Assembly (NCBI GenBank): GCA_026400815.1
Contig: JAPLOI010000029.1
Location: 1-36,294 of the forward strand
Direction of reading: 5' to 3'
From: Alphaproteobacteria bacterium
Lineage (GTDB): Bacteria; Pseudomonadota; Alphaproteobacteria; Acetobacterales; Acetobacteraceae
DNA: 36,294 nucleotides
Below the pieces are notes generated by a model. It saw nothing but the letters and a program-made list of their open reading frames with translations. It searched no databases and was not told where the DNA came from. Shown here piece by piece: positions 8,465-14,147 of the stretch (positions are counted from its first letter, which is position 1; each line of letters opens with the position of its first letter). The position numbers and the translations under genes were made by a program.

Positions 8465-9261
8465 CCATCCCCCTCCCATCCGGCCTCATCTCCGCCCACA
8501 CCCAGGGCCCCATCGGCTGGCTCGTCTGGGACAACCCCAGCAAGCTCAACGCCCTCTCCCCCGGCATGTCCGAAGACGCGCTGGCCGTCATCGAAGCCTA
8601 CGCCGCCGACCCCACCATCAAGGTCGTCATCATGCGCGGCAGCGGCACCCGCGCCTTCATCTCCGGCGGAGACATCAAGTCCTTCGACAAAACTCGCGCC
8701 AACGCCGAAGTCGCCCGCGCCAACCGCGCCATCCCCGCCAAACTCCGCCAATCCATGCTCGACCTCGAAAAACCCCTCATCGCCATGATCCACGGCTACT
8801 GCCTCGGCGGCGGCATGGGCATGGCGCTGAACGCCGACCTCCGCTTCGCCAGCACCGACTCCCAGTTCTCCGTCCCCGCCGCCCTGCGCGGCGTCGCCTA
8901 CGCCCCCTCCGGCCTCCAGCAACTCGTCGACCTCGTCGGCCCCTCCCGCGCGAAGGACATCATGTTCTCCGGCCGCCGCCTGGGTGCGGAGGAAGCCCTC
9001 CAGATCGGCCTCATCAACCGCATCCACCCCCCCGAGGAACTCGAAGCCGCCACGGTGGCCTACGCCGAAACCCTCGCCCGCAACGCCCCCCTCTCCATCC
9101 GCGCCAGCAAATACTTCATCGGCCAACTCTCCCTCCCCGAGGAAAAGCGCAACGAAACCCGCATCGCCGCCATGATCGACGAAGCCGAGAACTCGGAAGA
9201 CTTCAAGGAAGCCACCCAATCCTTCCTCGAAAAGCGCAAACCCGTCTTCAAGGGAAAGTAA
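8461..9261 (+). CDS. Enoyl-CoA hydratase/isomerase (crotonase) family protein
   Basis: 266-aa crotonase-fold enzyme acting on an acyl-CoA thioester. The oxyanion-hole segments are FISGGDI (residues 67-72) and HGYCLGGGMGM (111-121). Relative to enoyl-CoA hydratase, the first catalytic glutamate (PE in the usual PExxLG motif) is Ala140 (VPAALRG), and the second is Asp166 (SRAKDIMFSG). A normal hydratase mechanism is therefore unlikely; crotonase relatives with changed residues include decarboxylases, isomerases and thioesterases. The ATG overlaps the flavoprotein stop. A partial hairpin repeat begins right after the TAA, and the SDR gene follows after 129 bp. Confidence 0.88.
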   Translation: MTIPLPSGLISAHTQGPIGWLVWDNPSKLNALSPGMSEDALAVIEAYAADPTIKVVIMRGSGTRAFISGGDIKSFDKTRANAEVARANRAIPAKLRQSMLDLEKPLIAMIHGYCLGGGMGMALNADLRFASTDSQFSVPAALRGVAYAPSGLQQLVDLVGPSRAKDIMFSGRRLGAEEALQIGLINRIHPPEELEAATVAYAETLARNAPLSIRASKYFIGQLSLPEEKRNETRIAAMIDEAENSEDFKEATQSFLEKRKPVFKGK

Positions 9262-9306
9262 GCAAGCGCGTTCTTTTTTGAAAAAAAGAACCAAAAAACT
9301 TTCATT
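9262..9306. repeat. Composite hairpin repeat, copy 3 (B only, reversed)
   Basis: Reverse complement of hairpin B: GTTCTTTTTT-GA-AAAAAAGAAC at 9270-9291, followed by CCAAAAAACTTTCATT. It starts 8 nt after the crotonase TAA (TAAGCAAGCGC). No hairpin A is present; a GC-rich repeat at 9311-9360 follows instead. Confidence 0.75.
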
Positions 9307-9310
9307 TTTG

Positions 9311-9360
9311 CTTCCCTCCCCCCGCTCTCGGGCGGGGGGAGCTGGAGGGGGGCTCTCCTC
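9311..9360. repeat. GC-rich hairpin repeat, first copy
   Basis: A CTCCCCCCGC / GCGGGGGGAG stem-loop followed by GCTGGAGGGGGGCTCTCC. A near-identical block lies at 10204-10253, and the two copies frame the SDR gene. The sequence resembles the dispersed C/G-rich palindromic repeats common in alphaproteobacterial intergenic regions. Confidence 0.7.
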
Positions 9361-9390
9361 TCCACCTCCCTAACGCCCAAGGACTCCCAA

Positions 9391-10176
9391 ATGCCCCCCA
9401 CCACCCCCCAAGTCGCCCTCATCACCGGCGGCGCCCGAGGCATCGGCGCCGCCACCTGCCGCGCCCTCGCCGCCACCGGCGCCGCCATCGCCATCAACTA
9501 CACCTCCCGCCCCGACGCCGCCGAAGCCCTCGCCGCCGAACTCCGCGCCAACGGCACCAAAGCCATCACCATCCAAGCCGACGTCGCAAACGAACAAGCC
9601 GTCCAAGCCATGGTCGCCCGAACCGAAGCCGAGCTCGGCCCCCTCACCATCCTCGTCAACAACGCCGGCATCGCCTGGGCCGCCACCATCGACACCTGGA
9701 ACCCCGAAGGCTTCGCCCGCCTCCGCGCCGTCAACGTCGACGGCACCATCCACGCCATCCGCGCCGTCGTCGGCGGCATGCGAACCCGCCGCTACGGCCG
9801 CATCGTCAACGTCTCCAGCATCGCCTCCTTCGGCACCTGCGGCTTCGTCGGCAACCACTTCTACGCATCCACCAAGGCGGAGGTGAACATCCTCACCAAA
9901 CGCTTCGCCCTCGAACTCGGCGAGCACAACATCACCGTCAACGCCGTCGCCCCCGGCCTCATCCGCTCCGACATGACCCAAGGCAACAAGACCGACGCCG
10001 AATGGACCGAAATGCGCGACGGCTTCGCCCGCAACGCCATCATGGGCCGCGTCGGCGAACCCGAGGAAATCGCCCGAGCCATCGCCTTCCTCGCCGCCCC
10101 CACCGCCGGCTTCATCACCGCCCAAATCCTGGCCATCGACGGCGGCCGCAAAGACTACATCGGCCACGGCGCCTAA
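9391..10176 (+). CDS. SDR-family oxidoreductase, FabG-like
   Basis: 261-aa short-chain dehydrogenase/reductase. The NAD(P)-binding glycine motif is TGGARGIG (residues 12-19), with NNAG at 90-93. The catalytic set is complete: Ser142/143 in VSSIAS, and Tyr158 and Lys162 in FYASTKAEV. The C-terminal GFITAQILAIDGG is typical of 3-oxoacyl-ACP-reductase-like enzymes. ATG 9391 is preceded by AAGGA. It probably reduces a keto or oxidises a hydroxy intermediate of the catabolic block; the specific substrate is unknown. Codons are strongly C-ending, as in its plus-strand neighbours. Confidence 0.88.
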   Translation: MPPTTPQVALITGGARGIGAATCRALAATGAAIAINYTSRPDAAEALAAELRANGTKAITIQADVANEQAVQAMVARTEAELGPLTILVNNAGIAWAATIDTWNPEGFARLRAVNVDGTIHAIRAVVGGMRTRRYGRIVNVSSIASFGTCGFVGNHFYASTKAEVNILTKRFALELGEHNITVNAVAPGLIRSDMTQGNKTDAEWTEMRDGFARNAIMGRVGEPEEIARAIAFLAAPTAGFITAQILAIDGGRKDYIGHGA

Positions 10177-10449
10177 CCGCAACCACTTCCGTCACTAATC
10201 TTGCTTCTCTCCCCCCGCGGCTTCGCGGGGGGAGCCGGAGGGGGGCTCTCCTTGCCACCACCCCCAACCCCGATCACCCTCCCCCCGTCATCCCAGGCAA
10301 CGCGAAGGACCCACGCTTCCCTCCGCCCCACCCAACCAACCCAAGAAAGCAGCAGGGGCGGTGCCCCCGCGCCTCACCGGCGGGGCCGCGCCCTCTGGGC
10401 CCTCATTCAAAATGGTCCGCGCCCCCCTGGGACCGAATACGTTGCCATA
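10177..10449. other. Intergenic stretch without a gene
   Basis: After the SDR stop this holds the second GC-rich repeat (10204-10253), then C-rich sequence and a small hairpin GGGGC-GGT-GCCCC near 10355-10367. I see no convincing coding region. Base composition drops sharply after about 10435, where the EcsC region begins. Confidence 0.6.
10204..10253. repeat. GC-rich hairpin repeat, second copy
   Basis: A perfect 11-bp stem-loop (CTCCCCCCGCG-GCTT-CGCGGGGGGAG) followed by CCGGAGGGGGGCTCTCC. It matches the block at 9311-9360 outside the loop. It lies 27 nt after the SDR stop and may end that transcript. Confidence 0.7.
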
Positions 10450-10477
10450 TTGCTCCAATAACTTTCTCATGTAGAAT
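10450..10477 (+). promoter_or_regulatory. Possible sigma-70 promoter of the EcsC-family gene
   Basis: TTGCTC, 16 nt, TAGAAT, then 54 nt to the start codon. It lies in an AT-rich stretch that begins abruptly after GC-rich DNA. The match is moderate and made by eye. Confidence 0.4.
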
Positions 10478-10531
10478 GCCATTTCTTACCATCGTTCTTA
10501 GGACGGTATCGCGGGAGCCAGGAGTCGAGTG

Positions 10532-11356
10532 ATGAACCATCAAGGCAGCAACGCCTGCGCTGGACTGGATGAAGCTTCCCACCAAATACTGGAGGGAGCT
10601 GCCTCTGACTTAATAAACTCGAAAAGCATTGTCATTCAATTGACCGAATTAGCAGGGAATGCAATGGGAGCCGCGGGCAGCTCTGCATCGGATATAATAA
10701 AGGATAAATTTGGCATCGACGTCACATCCAAGGCACAGGATATTGCAGAATCCGCGCTCAAACAAGTTTTGGAAACTTCTACTACAGGTATGGATTTGGA
10801 AAATACTCAAGAAAAATGGGGATGGTTCCATAAATTGCTGGCGACTGCCAGTGGAGCCGGAGCAGGCTTTATTGGCGCCCCCGGTCTGCTCTTCGATCTC
10901 CCAGTGACAACTGGCATCATTATGCGTTCGATTGCTGAGATCGCCCGATCAAACCCCGGTGAGAATCTAGACTCCGAAGATACGAAGCGTGCCTGTATTG
11001 AGGTATTTGCGTTCGGGGGACCAGAGAACAACGACGACGAGGCAGACGCAGGTTATTGGGCAGTTCGCACTGGCCTCAACCATATTGCCATTGAAATGCT
11101 TATTAAGACTGTGGCCGCACGATTTAGCATTGTCATTACTGAAAAAATCTTGGCGCAGATCGTTCCCATCGCCGGGATGTTCGCCGGTGGGGCGTTAAAC
11201 TATGCTTTCATTGGCTACTATCAACAAATGGCGCGAGTGCATTTTGCGATCCGTAAGGTGGAGCGTGGCTGTCCTGACCCATCTATGGTCCGTGCCTGCT
11301 TCAGCGAGAAGGTTCGCCTTGCGCGGAGCGCGGGTAGGAGGGAGCTGGCCAAGTAG
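10532..11356 (+). CDS. EcsC-family protein
   Basis: 274-aa member of the EcsC family, named after a Bacillus protein whose role is unclear. The core is recognisable: GAGAGFIGAPGLLFDLPVTTG (about residues 108-128), then MRSIAEIARSNPGENLDSEDTKRACIEVFAFGG, YWAVRTGL, and a C-terminal hydrophobic PIAGMFAGGALNYAFIGYYQQMARVHFAIRKVE. ATG 10532 has GGAG 8 nt upstream; a GTG directly before it is possible. The gene is visibly AT-richer than its neighbours (several lines are 40-50% G+C by count against well over 60%) and lacks their C-ending codon habit, which suggests horizontal acquisition. It lies convergent to a toxin-antitoxin pair. The function is unknown; the hydrophobic segments suggest membrane association. 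Confidence 0.8.
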   Translation: MNHQGSNACAGLDEASHQILEGAASDLINSKSIVIQLTELAGNAMGAAGSSASDIIKDKFGIDVTSKAQDIAESALKQVLETSTTGMDLENTQEKWGWFHKLLATASGAGAGFIGAPGLLFDLPVTTGIIMRSIAEIARSNPGENLDSEDTKRACIEVFAFGGPENNDDEADAGYWAVRTGLNHIAIEMLIKTVAARFSIVITEKILAQIVPIAGMFAGGALNYAFIGYYQQMARVHFAIRKVERGCPDPSMVRACFSEKVRLARSAGRRELAK

Positions 11357-11363
11357 CATTCTG

Positions 11364-11633
11364 CTAATAATGGTACCGACACCCCGCCACCTCCACCCGC
11401 TGGTCCCGCCCGGCCTCCCCCGCCACCCGGTAAACCAGCCGGTGCTCGCCGCTAATCCGCCGCGACCACCACCCCGCCAGCCCGCCCTTCAACGGCTCCG
11501 GCTTGCCAATCCCCACAAACGGTGACCGCCGGATATCCTTGATCAGCTCGTTCACCCGCCCCAGCACCGCCCGGTCGGCTTCCACCCAATGCAGGTAGTC
11601 CTCCCATCCCTGCCGCGTGAAATGGACGTTCAC
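11364..11633 (-). CDS. Txe/YoeB-family toxin (ribosome-dependent mRNA interferase)
   Basis: 89-aa RelE-superfamily toxin of the YoeB type, expected to cleave mRNA at the ribosome. Diagnostic segments are KPEPLKGGLAGWWSRRISGEHRLVYRV, with the catalytic Glu/Arg region, and the C-terminal CRYHY carrying the His-Tyr pair. It overlaps the antitoxin by 4 nt (ATGA), the usual order with the antitoxin first. It ends 7 nt from the convergent EcsC gene. All key residues appear intact, so it is probably active. Confidence 0.9.
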   Translation of the reverse strand: MNVHFTRQGWEDYLHWVEADRAVLGRVNELIKDIRRSPFVGIGKPEPLKGGLAGWWSRRISGEHRLVYRVAGEAGRDQRVEVAGCRYHY

Positions 11634-11884
11634 GTCTCGATCAGGTCACGCGCCTCCGCACCACCCGCATCCGCCTCGGCAATCGAAGCCAACAGCCGCG
11701 CCGCATTCGCCGGGCTGCGCAGCAGATGCACCGTCTCCTCCCACCCCGCGAACTCCTCCTCCGACATCACCACCACATTCTTATGCCCCTGCCGCGTCAC
11801 CAGCAGCGGCGCCCGGCTCGAAACCACCTCATCCATCAGCCCCGCCAAATTCTGCCGGAACTCGGTATAGCTCACCTGCGCCAT
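11630..11884 (-). CDS. YefM/Phd-family antitoxin
   Basis: 84-aa antitoxin of the Phd/YefM family. The N-terminal VSYTEFRQNLAGLMDEVVSSRAPLLVTRQGHKNVVVMSEEEF is the dimerising DNA-binding domain, and the rest is the toxin-neutralising tail. It is first in the operon and overlaps the toxin start. Antitoxins of this family repress their own promoter, which would lie in the short gap (11885-11962) before the divergent MaoC gene. Confidence 0.9.
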   Translation of the reverse strand: MAQVSYTEFRQNLAGLMDEVVSSRAPLLVTRQGHKNVVVMSEEEFAGWEETVHLLRSPANAARLLASIAEADAGGAEARDLIET

Positions 11885-11962
11885 CGCTCGCCTCCACCTC
11901 GTACAGAAACATGTACGCTCTTCCCTCCCGCTTCAAGCACAATCGCCCGAGAACCCCACCCC

Positions 11963-12408
11963 ATGCCCCCCTTCGACCCAACCCAACACCGCCTCGTCCC
12001 CCAGCAACGCTGGTTCGAGGATTTCGCCATAGGCGAACGCTTCCCCCTCCCCAGTCGCACCATGACCGAGGCGATCTTCCTCGCCTTCCAGGCCGCCTCC
12101 GGCGACAACCACCCCATCCACTACGACCGCGAATTCTGCCGCCGCCACGGCTTCCCCGATCTCCTCGCCCACGGCTACCAGGTCGCCATCCAAACCGCCG
12201 CCGGCGCCGGCCTCTTCCCCCACATGGTCGAGGAGTCCCTCAAGGCCTTCCTCGAACAATCCTCCCGCTTCCTCGCCCCCGTCTTCGCTGGAGACACGCT
12301 CTACCCCGCCCTGGAAGTGGATGAGCTCACCCCCAACCGATCCACCGGCGTCGTCGGCCTGCGCAGCACCATCCACAACCAGTCCTCCGCAAACGCCCCT
12401 CCCCCTGA
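11963..12408 (+). pseudogene. MaoC-like dehydratase gene with a 3' deletion/frameshift
   Basis: MaoC/hot-dog dehydratase-like protein: FEDFAIGERFPLPSRTMTEA, then GDNHPIHYDREF with the catalytic Asp-His, AHGYQVAIQ and VFAGDTLYPALEVDELTP. The frame stays normal to IHNQ (codon 12380-12382) and then runs on as 24 unlikely residues to 12454. The same DNA in the next frame, from 12382, reads V-L-R-K-R-P-S-P and stops at TGA 12406-12408, which is the expected kind of MaoC ending (the usual tail is NQ-GE-V-..-YLLRKRP). About ten codons seem to be missing between them, in a number of bases not divisible by three. Start ATG 11963. It may be a decayed gene, or still active with an altered tail. Confidence 0.65.
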
Positions 12409-12454
12409 GCCCCCCGGCCACGCGGCCCGCGCGGGCGCCTGTCGGATTTCTTGA

Positions 12455-12675
12455 CATACCGAATCGTCCCCTCACCTCGCGTCCGCACCATCCACCCACC
12501 GCATGCCAATCACGGGTCGCAGCCAGATCAACAACTTACAAACCCAAGCCCTACCCCGCCCCGATGCGCGAGCAGTATCTCCGTGCCCGCCACGGTGTCG
12601 GCCCCTTTGACACTTTCAGCAACGCACAGGCCCGCCCTTCCGCGCCATGGTCTTCATTTCAACCCCTTAGGTGGT
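12455..12675. other. Intergenic stretch without a gene
   Basis: Between the damaged MaoC gene and the PEP-CTERM promoter I see no ORF with protein-like composition and no tRNA. It begins with TTGACA at 12451-12456, but no matching -10 box lies at the right distance. Confidence 0.5.
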
Positions 12676-12691
12676 AGGCACGCTTCTTGCT
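12676..12691 (+). promoter_or_regulatory. Sigma-54 promoter upstream of the PEP-CTERM gene
   Basis: AGGCACGCTTCTTGCT matches the sigma-54 consensus TGGCACG-N4-TTGCW at all but the first base. The invariant GG (12677-12678) and GC (12689-12690) are separated by exactly 10 nt. Transcription would start near 12702, about 90 nt before the coding start. PEP-CTERM/exosortase systems are known to be associated with a sigma-54 activator (PrsR), so the site fits the gene it precedes. No bound-activator site is identified. Confidence 0.7.
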
Positions 12692-12699
12692 GTGCAAAT

Positions 12700-12723
12700 G
12701 GAATAAGCGAGCGGAATAAGCGA
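12700..12723 (+). repeat. Direct repeat GGAATAAGCGA x2
   Basis: Two exact copies of GGAATAAGCGA start at 12700 and 12713, directly at and after the predicted sigma-54 transcription start. They may sit in the 5' untranslated RNA. Function unknown. Confidence 0.6.
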
Positions 12724-12794
12724 ACTGCCTTTTGATATTACATCGAACGGAACGTGGCCCAGTGCCGCGCCGCGCACAGAACGGAGCTTGATGG

Positions 12795-13367
12795 ATGTCC
12801 CCCTTTCGCACTGCTCTCCTCGCCGCTCTGGGTCTGTCGCTCGCTCACGCAGCCTCTGCCGCCACCATCACGTTCGGCAACCTCACCGGCGCAAATGAAG
12901 ATCCGTTCGCCAGCTACATAGAAGGCGGCTTCACAGTCACAAAAACCCAAGGGGGTGTCTTCAAGGGCTTTCTCTTTGGAAACGCCGTGCCCAGCCTCTT
13001 TTTCGGGCCAGGCTTCGGCAGCGCCACATCCACCCTCACCATCACCGGGGGCCAGTTTACGCTCGCTGCCTTTGACTACGCCGCCAACAACGGCAGCATG
13101 GGATACCAGCTCATCGGCAGCCTCGATGGCAATCAGGTACTGAACACCACCGGCAACTTCGCCAGCACGAGCGGCTTCGCCACATTTTCCTACGGTTCTG
13201 CCGTGCTCGATACGCTGGCGTTCATCTTCACCCCCGCCGGCACCTCGGGCAATATCGACAACATCAGTCTGAGTGTCGCGGAAACCGTGCCGGAGCCAAC
13301 CAGCCTTGCCCTTCTCGGCGCAGGGCTGGTCGGCCTCGCGGCCCGCCGCCGCTCCCGCATCGCCTGA
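12795..13367 (+). CDS. PEP-CTERM sorting domain protein
   Basis: 190-aa exported protein. A signal peptide (SPFRTALLAALGLSLAHAASA|A) is followed by a Gly/Thr/Phe/Ala-rich beta-type body and a C-terminal PEP-CTERM tail: VPEPTSLALLGAGLVGLAARRRSR, that is the PEP motif, a hydrophobic helix and an Arg cluster. Such proteins are cut and attached or released by exosortase at the cell surface; no exosortase gene is in the window. ATG 12795 is chosen over an out-of-frame ATG at 12791. It is preceded by a near-perfect sigma-54 promoter. The body has no enzyme motif I can name. Confidence 0.9.
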   Translation: MSPFRTALLAALGLSLAHAASAATITFGNLTGANEDPFASYIEGGFTVTKTQGGVFKGFLFGNAVPSLFFGPGFGSATSTLTITGGQFTLAAFDYAANNGSMGYQLIGSLDGNQVLNTTGNFASTSGFATFSYGSAVLDTLAFIFTPAGTSGNIDNISLSVAETVPEPTSLALLGAGLVGLAARRRSRIA

Positions 13368-13414
13368 GTGACCGGCGCAACAGCAGCTTTCGCCTGAATC
13401 ACCTGATCTGTTCA

Positions 13415-13451
13415 GTCGGCCGCCCCATAGGAAGGCAGAGTGGCGGCCGAC
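13415..13451 (+). terminator. Stem-loop after the PEP-CTERM gene
   Basis: Perfect 10-bp arms GTCGGCCGCC / GGCGGCCGAC around a 17-nt loop, 48 nt after the stop codon. No T-run follows, so this could be a Rho-independent-like or protective hairpin. The rest of 13368-13559 has no gene. Confidence 0.45.
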
Positions 13452-13559
13452 CACCTGCCAGGTCGGCTACCCCCCGCCGGGCACCGCGGCGGTGTATCCT
13501 TCCTTCCCTAGAAAAAATTCCCGACCCCGAAAATTTCCCTTGCCTCCCTATCATCACCG

Positions 13560-14051
13560 ATGTTAGAACAAATCATGAACATTTATCGGGACAGCACCGC
13601 AGCGCCTGCCCAACCCGCCCTCGTGGCGGTCGAAGAATCGCGCCCGGATTCCCACGCCGTCGATGCGATCCTGTCCGCCCTCGCCCTCCTCCTCGCCGCC
13701 CTGCTCGGCGCCGCCCCTGGCTCTACTTTCGCCCGTGCCATCGCTGCCCAGGCCCTCACCCTGCTCCGCGCCTGGCTCCGCCCCCGCGCCCGTGCCGCCA
13801 CCCCCGAACAGCACGCCCGCGCCCTGCGCCACCTCCGCGTGCTCCACACTGCACACCCCCTTCGCATGCCCCAATTCCGTCCCTCGCGCGCCGCCCGCCG
13901 CCGCGCCGCGGAATGCTGGCGCATACTCATCAACCCCCCGCGCCGCCGTGCCACCTTCGCGCGCCCGCACTCTGCCCGCGCCCTGCCCCACCAGGCCCTC
14001 CCCCGCACCCCCCCCCCCCCGCCCCCCCCCCCCCCCCCCCCCGCCCATTGA
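13560..14051 (+). CDS. Hypothetical protein with a poly-proline tail encoded by a C-tract
   Basis: 163-aa ORF, not recognised. The first 50 residues include one hydrophobic segment (AILSALALLLAALLGAA), then an Arg/Ala-rich middle and a C-terminus of about 13 prolines read from the C-tract at 14008-14042. The AT-rich beginning (ATG 13560 or 13575) differs from random GC-rich ORFs and supports translation, but no clear ribosome binding site is seen. If the C-tract changes length, the last residues shift frame. Possible small membrane-anchored protein; it may also be a chance ORF. Confidence 0.4.
   Translation: MLEQIMNIYRDSTAAPAQPALVAVEESRPDSHAVDAILSALALLLAALLGAAPGSTFARAIAAQALTLLRAWLRPRARAATPEQHARALRHLRVLHTAHPLRMPQFRPSRAARRRAAECWRILINPPRRRATFARPHSARALPHQALPRTPPPPPPPPPPPAH
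14008..14042. repeat. Homopolymer C-tract (13 C, G, 21 C)
   Basis: C13 at 14008-14020, one G, then C21 at 14022-14042, at the 3' end of the hypothetical ORF and 106 bp before uvrB. Tracts this long are prone to slippage in vivo and to sequencing error, so the exact length is not trustworthy. Confidence 0.9.
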
Positions 14052-14055
14052 ACGC

Positions 14056-14077
14056 AATGTTATAACATTCTAACATT
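14056..14077. promoter_or_regulatory. Palindromic operator-like site upstream of uvrB
   Basis: AATGTTATAACATT (14056-14069) is a perfect 14-bp palindrome, followed by CTAACATT, so the block also reads AATGTTA-N8-TAACATT. It lies 71 bp before uvrB in otherwise GC-rich DNA. It is not an alphaproteobacterial SOS box (GTTC-N7-GTTC). Its TGTTA/TAACA half-sites resemble those of Fur/Zur-type sites, but the spacing differs. The regulator is unknown. Confidence 0.5.
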
Positions 14078-14147
14078 ACCCCTGGCACCCCACCTCCGCC
14101 ACCCCATTTCCCTGTGCTAAGTTGCTGAAGCCTGCCGGAGGCCCCAT

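Noticed and set aside
8278-9294. 338-codon minus-strand frame opposite the crotonase
   Set aside because: A shadow of a GC-rich gene with Gly/Val/Glu/Asp-rich low-complexity sequence and no motif.
14056-14077. SOS (LexA) box for uvrB
   Set aside because: The alphaproteobacterial box GTTC-N7-GTTC is absent. The palindrome here has different half-sites.
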